Assembly: GCA_037355855.1 (NCBI GenBank)
Contig: CM074761.1
Coordinates: 3,305,346-3,369,345 of the forward strand
DNA: 64,000 nucleotides
Direction: 5' to 3'
From: Pseudo-nitzschia pungens
Taxonomy: Eukaryota > Bacillariophyta > Bacillariophyceae > Bacillariales > Bacillariaceae
This document shows, one piece after another, positions 31,255-43,442 of the stretch. The notes beneath the pieces were generated by a model, which saw nothing but the letters and a program-made list of their open reading frames with translations, did not search any database and was not told the DNA's origin. Both the position numbers and the translations under genes were made by a program. The number at the start of each line of letters is the position of its first letter. The first letter of the stretch is position 1.

Positions 31255-31726
31255 AGGAACGAGCTGGAACAAAGTACCTTTGCACTCGCCTGTGCAAGTC
31301 GATCAAGGATCGGTTAGATAAACTTTGAAGGAATAAATCTAGACGAAAATAGAAAGGAACTACTACTTCGTAAAATAACTGTTGTAAAACTAATTCGATT
31401 TCTTAGGAATTTGGATGAGAAGAGTATGATCGCGAACTGTCGAGAGTTGGAAACAAGATGTGTTCCAAAGTGAGGAGTTCGAAAGTTGAAGAACAGTGTG
31501 GGTACAAGTAATGTGTCCAACGGTTTAGGAGCTAATATCGGCATACTGTGTGACAAAATTTCAACCTTGCTAACAAAATGATCTAACTATCGGTACAGCA
31601 TAACCGCCAACTTCTAGATATGGTAATATCAGAGATTGCCCTTTCCTGATTCTTTATCTAACATCTTCTTTAGTCGTTGTTCGAGTGTATTGCTAATATT
31701 TTATTGCTGTGGTTCTTTCACTTTCA
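31255..31726. other. Intergenic region between convergent genes
   Basis: AT-rich sequence between the 3' ends of the sigma-factor gene and the next minus-strand gene. No gene seen. Confidence 0.6.
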
Positions 31727-33177
31727 TTATTGCATGTAAATCATTTCATTGCCTGTTGGTGACGGAACAATTTTACTTCTCCAATCTCCAGATGCGACAT
31801 CTTCTGGGCTTACATCTGTGATCTTGTCAGGAGGTATGTAGACAAGATTGTCCGTAGCCTGTACCATCCATGGTTCTTGTCTGTAATCATTGCCGAATGG
31901 TTTGGGCAAGAGCCAGTGCATACCGATTGTTACTCCCTTGCGAGGAGCGGGTTTAAATTGTCCACCAGCCCGGGCAGCCAAGAGTCTTTCGGAACAGAAT
32001 TCTTGCAATCGGTTCTGGTAAATTATCCTTCGCATCTGCCGTTCCGATAGGCATCGATTTTGCTCGTTTCACAAAATCCACAACGGAATCCTTCACGACA
32101 TTTTGCATATCTGTCGCAAGGACAGGAGAAATCCGTAGCTTAGAGAGCTTTGTCTTAAAATCTGCAAAGCAAGCTTCTTGCAAGATGTTCAATTGCCCCT
32201 CAGCCAAATCGGCCAGTTCTCCGTTCAACTCGTCGCGAAGATTAGCTTGGATTTGTTTTCCAACGGCCGACGAAGACACAGCTGGTGATTCCGCTGCTTC
32301 TTCGAGTTCCTCCATTGCGCGTTTGGTGGCTGCCTTGCACAAATCTCCAAAGTCGGGGACGATCAATTGGTTGTCTTCCGAAACAGTTTTGATAGTCTCG
32401 ATAGCGGTTTCCAAAGCTTTGCGAGCAGCAGGTCCTAATTTTCGGGCCGCCGCCAAGTCCTTTGGAGACATGGTCGTAGAAGATGACGACATGAATGCCA
32501 TAGGAGAGGACCCAGTACTCTGCCAGAAGTCCGAAGCTACGGTCGAGGCGATGGATTCCTGGGCGGCTGCCGCATCCTTTGATGCTACCAACAGGCTCAA
32601 AGCTTCATCGGCAGTCTTTACGTACTGGATACTTTCAAACACATCACTCAGTACAGCAACTTTCTTTTTGGAAGATACAAGATTTGCGAGAACGTCAGTT
32701 GCGGCCTCTTCTAATTTTGCCTGGGTTGTTTCGGGGTTCTCGGTGACAACGATCAAGGACGGGGAACCGGTGATGATTCCATCATTATCATTCAAAATGC
32801 GTTCGATAGCGGGTCCTAAGCTGTCGAACAACCCTTCTCCCCTTGCGAGGTCATCTTCATCGGCGTAGTACACCACGTTTCCCTCGCACGCTACGGCAGT
32901 GGATGCTGCTTCTGGAACGGAGCACGTTCCAGTCGAGAGGGCCATGCAAACTCCCGATTCTGTACCAAAGGCAGTCGCCGTGGGATCTTCAAGCCCGAAT
33001 AGCTCCGCTTTCTTAGCCTCAGTGACGCCCCGACTGGTCAAAAAACAAGCTGGGGCAACTTCCGTCACTCCCTCAGCTTCCAGATCGGACACCACAGTCG
33101 ACAAACTCATCGGTAGTCGAGTGTTCGATTCAGCAACAAGCGACGAAGACAATGGCCTCACTGGCCATTGACGCCAT
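31727..33177 (-). CDS. Uncharacterised protein in two or three frame segments
   Basis: The central 380 residues are alanine/glutamate-rich helices (AARKLGPAARKALETAIETI, QANLRDELNGELADLAEG). The C-terminal 100 residues lie in the next frame (RLQEFCSERLLAARAGGQFK, RKGVTIGMHWLLPKPFGNDY, YIPPDKITDVSPEDV). The join near 32008-32018 is a +1 move (CCA-G-AAC); a 57-nt GT-AG intron beginning GTGAAACG is a less likely alternative. Start is uncertain. ATG 33177 (MASMASEAIVFVACC) needs another +1 at a TGA (33130-33132, TGC-T-GAA), while an internal ATG (MSLSTVVSD) needs none. I do not recognise the family. Confidence 0.55.
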
Positions 33178-33880
33178 GAAAAACAACGTCAAGGTTTGGG
33201 ATGAAAACCGCATTTTTACTGAGAATTCTATATCAACGTAGTTAATGTAGAGGCTTGGCAAGTGTCCTAGAGTCAATAGTAGCAATTGATACCAGACGTT
33301 GTCACTAGTTACAGTGCTCTTACGGAGGTCTCATCGCATCATGGAGACTGCCGATAGCACACAAAAACAACGTTGATCCAAGACGTGATGTATTTCAACG
33401 GTGGGAACTGTTGTTGTTGTTGACGCGTGGAGGACCGATACCTGGTACAAAACAGTCCAACATCCAAAGAACTACGAAGTAAGGTTACTCGTAAGGTACG
33501 AAGTAATAATGAAAACACAAGTCGAGTGAGTCGAAGAAGATCGTATTTTATTGGATCTTGTTTTGTTTTCCCAGATTTGAGATTTCCTACCGTATCACAA
33601 AAAGCGGATGTATGTACGAGTAAGGTTTACCTGTAAGGTTACCGTACGAGTACGCTTTCAACCGATCGGGTTCCTCTCAAAATTTTGATGCAGTCCATCC
33701 CGTTTCTCGATTGTAATGTTGCCATACAGGAAGATAATCTTACTTTTTGCAAATGTTCGAAAATCAAGGAGAAGGATATCGATATCCATTCTATGGTCTT
33801 TGTGGCAAACATTCGTAACGCAAGTAATGCGCTTGCTCCGTATTGTTTGTAGCACTATAACTTAATTACAATCAGGAAGA
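33178..33880. other. Intergenic region, possibly a first exon of the next gene
   Basis: Contains a cluster of AAGGTTAC/GTAAGGTT motifs at 33479-33500 and 33625-33655. An ATG at 33753 opens a 21-codon frame (MFENQGEGYRYPFYGLCGKH) that may be a first exon, but I could not build a clean splice to the next gene. Confidence 0.35.
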
Positions 33881-34444
33881 GTGAACTGTGCAAAAGTTGG
33901 TCATAAAGTAGTGTTCCGTGGCCTCTGGAGGGCTGCACATCTCAACGGGAAGATAGGCCATCTCGTTAAATGTATGAGCCAAGAGCAGAGATGGGCCATT
34001 CGTTGTCGGGATGATGGCCAGGTGGTCAACGCTGAACAAGAGAATTTGAAGCATGTTGTTATTCCTAGGGATGTCGACAGATCGACTGGCCAGACTCTTC
34101 AGCAATCGGTCGTGGAACATCGAGAGAAAGCGGCAACACCCCTCCCAACCACAAATGCGTCAAGTTCCAACAGTGATATGAACTCTCTAAACAGGACTGT
34201 GTTGGATTCCTTCTACAAACGCATGAAGGTTGGTGCGGTGGTCTTCTATGGTCAAACATACATGCTCGCCGTTGAGTCCTACGGTCCTTATTCCGCTAGA
34301 GGTATTGAATCTGAAATGGTATTTGTGGACAAGGACCTAAAAGCTCTTGCTGTTTCAATGCAACGTGGGTGTGCTAGTGCAAAGGAACTGGGGAGGATTT
34401 TTTTGCTCGGAGAATCAGTCGAATGCATTGAAGCAAGAAATTAA
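33881..34444 (+). CDS. Hypothetical protein with an RGL..LNG..G type domain, 5' end uncertain
   Basis: The frame of 187 codons opens with GTG and has no early ATG. A CAATTACAATCAG sequence just before (about 33868) looks like a splice acceptor, so an upstream exon is expected. Residues 7-58 (VGHKVVFRGLWRAAHLNGKI, then RWAIRCRDDGQVVNAEQENL) follow the pattern of a small beta-barrel-like module seen in many algal proteins, often beside MYND fingers or ankyrin repeats. The rest is unremarkable. Function unknown. Confidence 0.5.
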   Translation: MNCAKVGHKVVFRGLWRAAHLNGKIGHLVKCMSQEQRWAIRCRDDGQVVNAEQENLKHVVIPRDVDRSTGQTLQQSVVEHREKAATPLPTTNASSSNSDMNSLNRTVLDSFYKRMKVGAVVFYGQTYMLAVESYGPYSARGIESEMVFVDKDLKALAVSMQRGCASAKELGRIFLLGESVECIEARN

Positions 34445-34984
34445 AATAAGTTTTTCAACCTTTTCAGAAAACACAGAGGTCGTTCTTCGTGGAAGGGCTA
34501 CACCGACCAAAAGTCGAGATTAGCAATCTATGATGTCACGATTACCAAATAGACGATCTCTGTAATAGTATAGGGAAAATTAGAGACATTCTCGTCAGAA
34601 AGAAAAACATGATATGTGTTACTACGTATTCATTAACACTGATATCGATATTAATGATGCACATACGTATTTTCAATGATATTACTCATCGTTGTTTTAC
34701 TTCAATCGCAATTTTCGAACAGATGATGGTAATCGCCGTTCCATACGTTTCATGCGATCCCATTGGTCAAGTAAAGATCACGATTGCAGGAAGCCGATAG
34801 TAAGATGCCACTCGCTCTATCTTAACGGAGATCTAAATACCGAAGCAAACAAGAGCAAAATTTGCAGTCACTTCACATTTCATTGTCTCTTTGATATGGA
34901 ATCCTATTTCGCTTTCTGAAGATATTGCAGTTGATAAATAATATCAATGGTACTAATATATGCTTGAATTCACGATTTCATCAT
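34445..34984. other. Intergenic region between convergent genes
   Basis: No gene seen between the hypothetical plus-strand gene and the clathrin stop codon. Confidence 0.6.
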
Positions 34985-37900
34985 TTACATCTGAGGCATT
35001 CCCATTTGGGGCATACCTCCATTCATGCCCCCATTCGGCATCATTCCAGGAGAGGGCATTCCCACGCCAAAACTAGACATGTCAGGTCCTCCCATTCCTC
35101 CCATTCCACCCATTTGTGGCGGCATGCCTCCCATGCCTCCGTTTTCTAGCATCAAAACACCTCCACCGAAACCAGCCAGGTTTCCATAGGTGCCCGCAAT
35201 TCCATCTTGTGCATCGTCTTCCTTGGGTGGCTCAGTGCGCTTTTCCAAGGCTTCGATTCGTTGATGAGTTCTTTTGAAAGTTTGGACGAGGAAAGGCATG
35301 ACGAAGTTCGTGTAGCCATTGAGCCATCCAAGTTCGATGACTACATCAGGGCTGATGTAAGCGAAGCATGTGTACAAAGCTGCGCAGAAGCATTCCTTCT
35401 CGGATGAATCACAGAAGAATCGAAGAAGGCTCTCAATAATTTCACTATCCCCAGACTCATTGGCTGTGTCAATGCAATCCTTCCACATACGATCATTCTT
35501 CGACAAATCAATAGATTGACTCCATTTCTTGTTGCATCGGTAGACGTAAGCAGAAATACGGCGGAACTCCAACAACTCATGGGTGGCCAATTTCGACGCA
35601 AGAGCAATCATGTTGAAGTTGTTGAATGAATCAATCGACTTTCTCAATGCTTCGTAATCTTCGTCCTCAACGTAAAGTTCGTTAAGAGCCTCGTTTACAG
35701 CACTAAGATTGTTCTTCTGAACTGCCTTGAGGTAATCTTGACCAAGCTTGAGAGCATGATCGCCAGATCGGCGCAGTTGACTGACAACTCGAGAATGGTC
35801 GACACTTTCTTCCAAGACTTCCATCAGTCGGGTGAAAAGACTTGGATGCATGGTGAGATAGTAGCTGACAGCCTTGTACATGATCTCGTTGTTTCTGACC
35901 TTCACAACGGCGTCCAAGAAGATGTCGTTGTCGAATGAGTTGGCTCTTTCCATCATGATCCTGATAGCACTATCGTGCTGTTTGTCATGTGTGAACAAGT
36001 AAACCGCAGGATCCCACAGCCTGGCACGTTCGCAAGCACGTACAACCTTCGAAACATTGAGCCTACTGAAGAAGACCTTGCAATGTTCCATAGTCTTTTC
36101 GGGAACGTGCTTGGTGTATAGGACACCAAGTTCGGTGTAGATACCAATGTGGGCGTCCTCGAGTCCAATTCCTGACTCAAAGAGCGACACAACTTGGGTG
36201 AAGTATCCCAAATCAGAATAATAAGCCACAACCTCATCGACGTGGTCAGGGTATTTGATGACTTCCAAACCACAGGTAGAAGCAAGACGGAACTCTTCGG
36301 CTCGAAGGCAAGCGAAGCAAACATGCTTCCAAGTAGATACATTGTTGGCCTTCTGTGCAGCTGCGACAGCTTCTCTGAATTCTTCGAGGTGAATGTGACA
36401 AAGAGCAAGCTTCGAATTATTGTTGATGCTAATAAACAGGATCTTTGCTGCGTGGTACAGACCTTCACTGAAACATCTGTCGCCAATATTCTGGATGTTG
36501 GCAACGTTTGGACCAGACACGAATTGCTCCAACTCGGTGAGGTTGTTTGTCTTAGCGTACGCGTAGATCAACTCAGTATCGATAATATTCTCTTGCAAAG
36601 ACTTGCGTGCCATCTTGAGATAAGGGATAAGTTCTGCCCAGATTTCACCCTCGTTGGCTTCGGCGCAGACCTTGATGTATTCGCTTGCGTCATCGGCGTT
36701 GATGAACGACAGAATGGCCTCAGAAGGTTCCTTAGCATCCAGCTGGGCCTTACCTAGCTTCGACCAAACAGGCTTTTCATCGCATTGCGTCGCATACGTC
36801 TTTGCTCTATCGAGATCCTTCATAAAGTCAACAAGTACACCAATCGCGAGGACCTGCAATTCAACCTGTTCATCCTTGTCATGAGTATATTCAGGCTTCG
36901 AGAATTTTGTGTAGATACTGAAGCCTTCTTCGAACAGATTGTGACTCTCGGACACACAAATGAGGGCGATATCCTTCGCATCGAAGTTGTCCAACTGATC
37001 AATGTAGCCAGATACTCGTGTGGAATCGGCACGGATGGCAGTGAGAATCAAAAGATTTTGCAAGTTCTTGTTGTCCGAAAAGTCTGATCCTTGGAGAACA
37101 ATGCGTTCCAAAAGGGTGATGAGCTCTCCGGGAAGGTCAGCAGCCATAAAGGCCTTCACAGTGCAGGAGACTTCGTCCGCCGAAGTACTCTCTGGCAAAG
37201 CCCATTCGACAATTTGATCGATGAGTTGTCGACGAGCACTTTCGTCACCCTCTTCTTGCCCATCCTCTTTGTTTAGGACCTTCGCCCACAATTCCAAGTC
37301 TTGGCGTTCGACGAGGTACTTGGCTAGATCACGATGAAGACCGTGCTTTTGACTGATGGCGATGAGCTCTTCGTCGCATTCGCCGGCACCTTTCTTGTAA
37401 GCAGTGAACGCTAGTTGCGGGTCAAGGGCTTCGCAGTATGGTCCCAGCACCTTGGGATCATAAAACATGTTGTTGGTCAAGAAGGCCTTAGGATCACGGT
37501 TGAGGGTGATGTAAATCTTACCAAGAGCGTTGTGGGTTCCTTGTTCAGTGCTTCCAGTTGCGACACGAGCTTCAAGCCATGGTTGAAGCAAACGGAGTCG
37601 GTTTCGGGTCTCAGCAATTTCAACAAGATCATCGACTGGACAGGCAGTTCCGACTGCCATCAAAATTCTCTTGATGAAATCTTCATTCGCACCCAAGTCA
37701 AAGAGCTTTCCAATAACTTGAGGGGTCTTGGTTGGCGAAACCTTAGTGACGTACACCTCGATATACTGGAGAAGACTGTTGAGGTAGAGGTAGTCCGTCA
37801 ACTCATCGACGAAATCAAAACGATCGCACACGTGGATCAGAGGACGTGGATCAGGAAGCTTGGCACCCATGAGATAATCCTTGACTTCTTCTGGCACATA

Positions 37901-40520
37901 CACATTGGAATCACGGCAAACTCGTTCGGCTTCCTTAAATTGACCAAGCATGCAAGACGATTGAATGTATTTGAAGTGAACAAAGGAATCTTCCGAGAAG
38001 TTCACAATCGCTCCAAGATAGTAATACAACCCTTCTGTGGCCTTGTTCTGTTCGAAAACCTCGACTAGGGCTTCCGATCCGAGCTCTTCGTGATACTTCT
38101 TGGCTACTTCAACGCACACTTGCATGTTTTGGGGACCGCGGCTCATCATGTCCTTCAACAAAGAAATACTTTGATCTCTGTTCAGTTTACCAAAAAAGTC
38201 TACAACAAATTCCTGAGACATTTGATGACTATTCTTGAAGCAACGCTTGATATCAGCGATTTCAGTGAAATTCTCTGCGGCACGTTGCCACATACCCGCC
38301 CTTTCACAAAGCTTTGCAACGTGGTTTTTGTCGTAATGAGTCAATGTTCCTTGTTGCATGATGGCATCAGCCACTTGAGGTGCTCCGCCAATCAAGTTGA
38401 TCTCAAGAAGCTTGGTTTGTAGATAATTGTGTTCTGGCTTATTGTCTTTCAAGGCTTCCAATAAAAACGCCGTAGTTTCTTGAATACGGTTGCTGCTCAA
38501 GAATGCCTCGGCAGTCTGTTGAATATCAATGTAGGGGCCACCTTCAGCACTGACCAGACCCTTCGCAAGATCCAACGCACCTGCTGGGTTGTTGAATAAG
38601 AGCTGACTCAACATTTGGGAGTAATCCATCTTGAACCCAACGCTTGTAGAGTACGGTACAATTTTGTCGTATTCACCGCGCTGAGCGAAACATTGGATCG
38701 CCTTTGCGTGGCTCTCAGCTCTTAGGTACACACTTAGCGCCATGCCAACATCGACTGACATGATGAAGATCACCAAGCTGTTCGGAGCACTGAAGTTTGT
38801 CTTCCTTCAACCACTTTTCCAGGAGAGGCGTTCGCTGCTGCTGAATTACAGGTTTCGCCACCTCAATACTCTCTTGTTCATTCAATCGACCATTTTCCAA
38901 AAGAGTCGAAAAGTAAAGCAGAACAGGAGGGACACCAGTTGGGTTGAGCTGGGATTTGTTGGAATCTGGCGATGGTCGCTGGTGTACGAAGAGCGTTCCC
39001 CGAAGCAGCGACAACCATAGCAGCTTCCTTCACTTGTCCCGCAGAAATGAGTTGCTCGAATTGAGCTGCCATAAGTTGTTCAGCACCAGGTAAATTCAAT
39101 CTACCTGCGAGTTTCAGTGCTAATTCCGTGTTCCGCAAAGTATTCATTATGTAAGGCTACTACGTGTTGCGTATTCAATTGAAGACGGAATACCTTTCCA
39201 GTTCGAACAGTAATACCAAAGATAGCTCCAGAAGACTCGGCTGAACAAGTGAGGAACATGGTTTCGTTCGAAATCTTTGCTCGGTAAATGATGGCTGCAG
39301 TGTGAACATCAAACATGTATACATAACCAGCCTTCGTCGTCAAATAAGCGATGTCATCCTTCGAGATGCAAAGGTTGACAGGGAAGTCTCCGGCGGCATC
39401 TGGGGGAACAGGGAATGGTCAGCGGCGGGTTAATGAGGGGTGCGCCGAGGCTTGGATCACGTCCGATCTCTCGAATGTGAAGCTTGGGTGGATCAGCCGG
39501 GTTGTCCGCCTTCTTCTCGTGGAAAACGAGGACCTGCGCAGGATCAGATCTGCCAGCAACTTTAATGAGAGCAAATCCACCGGCGTGCCCAGAAAGAGGC
39601 TGTGAAACTTTTCGTTCGACTGAGAAAAGCTGCATGTTCCCAAGGACAACTCCTCCGGCACCGGCAGAGATCCCCCCCAACAAGCACCACTTGTCATCTG
39701 GTGAAACACGGTAGTTGATGATTTGCGTGTTAGGACCCATGGTGGCATGACGATCGAACATTTTTACAGGGGGGTCCCTGTGTGTCCAATGACCAATGGT
39801 ACACGCCGGTTGCGGTCACCATACCAAGGTTTTTGGGTGAGGTCCATTTCCAGAAGACCAACGGTTCGGGCATATCATGCGAATTGACTTTCGACTTGGT
39901 TTCGAGGTTGAACAATTGAACTCGAGTGCCAGATCTTAAGAGCCAAGATTTGCTGTGCAGGATTCATGATCGCAGCATCGGCTTGGATAGGTTTGCGGTC
40001 AACCTGCGCTCCTTGTCGCAAATCGATCATGGCAACCTTCCCTTCCTCGGTGCACACGATGAAATTGTCGGACTCCATTGTAGTTAATCCATGTTTGATA
40101 GAAGTCTCCGGCACTCCAAGTTGTTGGAGCTGTACGTTAATTGATGCGATGCAATTTCAAGGTGAGAAGATTTAGAATCAATTGTTTACACAACATGATG
40201 TACGACTGGTCGGCACAAGAAAACCGGAACAGTCACAAACGCGCCGATAGCTTCGATGACTGCACAATAGACATTATCTGATGCATAGCATGCTATGAAT
40301 CTCGTCCTCTGTAACAAAAACTCAGCAGTTGCGAGAAGAAAAAGCTCTCCGAGAAGTCCACCGTCATTGCTCACAGGAACGGTCATTCAGACTCATCGTT
40401 TTCACTTTGAGACATGCGTATACTTTGTACCAAGAGCTACGCAAGCAGTTACAGACCGTCCGATAGCTGTCGACTTACGTTGAGTGCCTCGGAAAAGAGG
40501 ATGGGGGGTTGTGATGCCAT
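34985..40520 (-). CDS. CHC: Clathrin heavy chain, with six +1 frame changes
   Basis: The triskelion leg of clathrin coats at the plasma membrane, Golgi and endosomes. Exon 1 is 40479-40520 ([14 protein letters not shown]); intron 40130-40478 (GTAAGT...TACAG); exon 2 is 40129-34985. The N-terminal propeller ([49 protein letters not shown]), the linker ([19 protein letters not shown]) and all leg repeats ([54 protein letters not shown]) are recognisable. Six +1 moves are needed, all upstream of 38765; the remaining 1260 codons are uninterrupted. With them the length is 1726 residues, close to the usual 1675. The C-terminus is a Gly/Met-rich tail ([15 protein letters not shown]) in place of the animal QLMLTAG-type end. 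Confidence 0.93.
38765..39934 (-). other. Cluster of six +1 frame-change sites in clathrin heavy chain
   Basis: Sites in the direction of translation (plus-strand position of the extra base): AAG-A-TCT (39934), CCC-T-GTA (39768), CCC-T-GTT (39410), GCC-T-TAC (39154), CCC-A-ACT (38940), CTT-C-ATC (38765). Each junction restores a family-conserved stretch, for example [14 protein letters not shown] and [14 protein letters not shown]. The exact skipped base is ambiguous by one or two positions at some sites. Confidence 0.85.
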
Positions 40521-41431
40521 ATCGTCTCTTCCGCCTCTTTGATGTTATAAAATAATAGTCTCTTCGAGAAAAATTGAAGATGAAATTGATTTGGATGAAT
40601 AGTTGTTTGTGCCACCGACTGCTCGGTTAGTTGCGAGTGACTGAATGGAACTGTGGTTGATACTCGTGTAAACCGAGGAGTCTTTTTGCTTTTTCCTGGT
40701 GGATCTTTGGCATTCTACATTTTTGTGAAAATGCTGGGGCCAGAGCGTTGAGAAATCTATCCGGTGCGCGTGCCAGCAACTCAGTCGTGACTCGACTTTA
40801 GCGGGTATGGATAGAAAAAATATTTGTTTTCAAGTTCCTCTTACCGTAAGGTTACGTAACCGATAATACTACCGTAGTTTCTCTGTATGTACGTAACTTA
40901 CCGACACAGACCAAATTTTCAAGTTCGTACTACTGTACGTAAGATTACTAACAGCACAAGAAAACAGAAACATGATGATTACACGAAATAGATCTGTAAC
41001 CTGTGACATACAGTAAACCTTACCGTACATCATACGACATGATCCATGTTTACCTAGTATGAATGTAGGATATGCCATACTGTTTGATGATTTAGTGTAC
41101 TAGTCCGAAGATAACATGTTGTCGTCCACTGCTACCAGATGAAGAGGCCACTTTTCTGTTGTTGTTATTAAGGATGTTTCAGAAATGCAACCTTGTTGAA
41201 TTGCAAGTTGGAGAATATTTACCATTGCAAGTTCTCTCATCGTATGACGATGAAGAATGTTACCGTTCTCATCACCAGCACTCCACCAGACGTTACCATC
41301 TCACCCCAGAAAAAGCAATTCATTCTCGATACCATCTAGTTTTACGTGAATCATTTAATTGCATTTGCTTCAGCAGAATCGTACCGAAATTGTGAAATTC
41401 TAGGATTTGTGTCTCGCAAATAGAATGTATT
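40521..41431. other. Intergenic region upstream of clathrin, motif-rich
   Basis: Contains CCGTAAGGTTACGTAACC (about 40848), GTAAGATTAC (40937) and GTAAACCTTACCGTAC (41012). A 78-codon frame at 41159-41395 has no coding support. Confidence 0.5.
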
Positions 41432-41776
41432 TTGCTGAATGAGCTGCAATCGATGCTGAACAAAGAAACCTCTACTATTGCCAACAGGAGCTGGTTTGTA
41501 GTATTTTACTACACCCCATGCATAATCGCCTCTTCAGCCGAGATGTTTTGGAATTCTGAGGATGCGGAAAGCATGAGTACGCGTGTGTTGCCTCCACTAC
41601 GAAAAATCGAACTGATAGGCCACTCTGATATCGTTTCATTACTTCGCGAACTTGAGACGCGATACGTGATTGATTTAGATAGTTTCGTTACTGCAAAACT
41701 TTGTCGGAGGAGGGTTTCCTTCACAACAGAACAGGGTACCGTATGTGGATTAGTCCTTCCCTGTCATGAACCTTAA
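41432..41776 (+). CDS. Small hypothetical protein
   Basis: A 114-codon frame from ATG or a nearby in-frame codon, with mixed hydrophobic and charged composition (RKIELIGHSDIVSLLRELET). No family recognised. It ends about 110 bp before the convergent stop of the eL43 gene. Coding status is uncertain. Confidence 0.3.
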   Translation: MLNELQSMLNKETSTIANRSWFVVFYYTPCIIASSAEMFWNSEDAESMSTRVLPPLRKIELIGHSDIVSLLRELETRYVIDLDSFVTAKLCRRRVSFTTEQGTVCGLVLPCHEP

Positions 41777-41884
41777 CTATGTGTGAGGACCAACGGAAAC
41801 AGAAATATACAGATAAGGCTACAAAAACAACTTGTGTTTTCTTGAATAAGGCGATTGGTATAGTGGGGTTGATGTTTCATTAAT

Positions 41885-42169
41885 TTAAACAGCATCTTCC
41901 ATGGTTCTTCGAAGACGGTTGATGTTACTGCGTGTTTGGATGGCACTGGCGGTGGACAAAGTGTAAGCTCCTCCTGCCATAACCTTGTTGCAAGAACGAC
42001 ATTCCCAGATTCCCACACATTTGCGCTTGACAGAGTCCTTTCCGCAGAAGACGCAGTTGTAGGTAGAGTGCTGCGAGACTTCCATCTTTCTGGCAATCTT
42101 ACGGAGAGTAGAACCGTAACGGGTTCCGTACTTTCCGGTGATTCCGACCTTTTTCGTGCGCTTACCCAT
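41885..42169 (-). CDS. RPL37A: Cytosolic 60S ribosomal protein eL43 (L37a)
   Basis: A complete 94-residue protein. The N-terminus [20 protein letters not shown] and the zinc ribbon [20 protein letters not shown] (C-x2-C ... C-x2-C, completed by SCNKV) are diagnostic. The C-terminal helix ([11 protein letters not shown]) is also typical. eL43 sits on the 60S subunit surface near the P/E region. Single exon, ATG in frame, normal family length, no frame problem. Confidence 0.95.
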   Translation of the reverse strand: MGKRTKKVGITGKYGTRYGSTLRKIARKMEVSQHSTYNCVFCGKDSVKRKCVGIWECRSCNKVMAGGAYTLSTASAIQTRSNINRLRRTMEDAV

Positions 42170-43442
42170 CTTGAATTAATATATCTGTGGTAGAAAGAGT
42201 AACAGTATTCGTGAGACAGAATTTAGCTTTCACTTATTTCAAAGGACCACCGCCGTATATTCACATCCTCGATTTGTTCCAGACGTCGTCGCAGTACATC
42301 AGCGCGTAGTTCGCTGTGCAGACAATGGTTTGGTCTAGTGAACAATCTCTACACAACTGCTGTATAAACACTTCCGAGTCCGAACATTGCTACGACAAGA
42401 CGGTGTCAACGTGCTAGGTCATCTACCGGTTACGTTCACACCATTGTTAACTCACATTCGACCGATATGATATATCAATGGCGAGATGCGGATGTTGCAA
42501 GGGGAGAGACAGAGACTCTCGACTGGTAAAAAATACATTCCTCGGTGTTCACTACGATGAACGAACGTAGATTTTCGTACTGACGCGCAAAGAAGTAAAG
42601 CGAGAAGAAGTAAGGCGAGAATTGAAAAAGGAACGACTCATCCATTCGTGACTAAATTATAAAAGGTATGAACAACACACAAGAACACTACTAACATTAA
42701 AATAGGTTAAGGTTACCACTACATTGCGGTAAGGTTTATTGTAAGGTTACCGGTACGGTATCTCAAGCGCGTCGATATTATTTTCATCAGTATCTTCACA
42801 TCTCATCTCCCAATAACTAGAGATGTGTAATTGCTATCCATAGGAAGCAGAAACCAGGGCGTTCAAATTGTTGCGTTCAAGATTTGAATTGAAGCAATAA
42901 TAACAGATGAACACGAAACGCTCTTCGTTGGTGTCGATCTTCTTCGTTTGGCTCTTCTAGTAGCAGTACTTGTTTAAGGACGAGTGAAAGGCAGTACAGA
43001 AAAAGGAAGATGAACGATTCGTCGTTAGAATGATATGAAAATCTCAATCCTCTCCTCAGCAATAGAGCAACACAGGTACCATTTGCTGGTTCACTGCAAT
43101 CAAAGAACTGAAGTGAAATGCTTTGTTTTGAAAGCATCAATCGATAATATTGGCATCTCGCACTATTTCGTTCCAATGCAAATGAAGGAGACGCAAAATA
43201 TTGCATTCTCTTGTGACGGAAAAGCATACTACACTTTTCAGGAACAACTGAAGATGTATTATAGAAACGCCAAGAATACAATGAGAACACTATTTTCTCT
43301 TTAACACGAACAATAATTTAGAGGCGAGTTCTCTATGTATGTTCTGTCTTGGCACCATGTTTGTGCCCTTGGAATAGGATTCTACCATAGTTGATGGAAA
43401 AAATATTCCCTTTGCTTTCGACGCCGGTCCATCAATTGAAAA
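42170..43442. other. Intergenic region
   Basis: About 1.3 kb with opposite-strand overlapping short frames at 42877-43290 (-) and 43035-43304 (+), neither convincing. A motif cluster at 42703-42765 has three AAGGTT-type copies (GGTTAAGGTTACC, GGTAAGGTTT, GTAAGGTTACCGG). Confidence 0.5.

Noticed and set aside
38765..39934. Introns as the explanation for clathrin frame changes
   Set aside because: Similarity to clathrin continues on both sides of each site with no missing or extra residues, so nothing longer than one base can be removed.
34985..40520. Clathrin as a pseudogene
   Set aside because: No internal stop in 1260 downstream codons, intact conserved repeats, intact splice sites, and all indels of one sign; decay would give mixed indels and stops.
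42877..43304. Overlapping opposite-strand frames of 137 and 89 codons
   Set aside because: No start-context, domain or composition argument for either.
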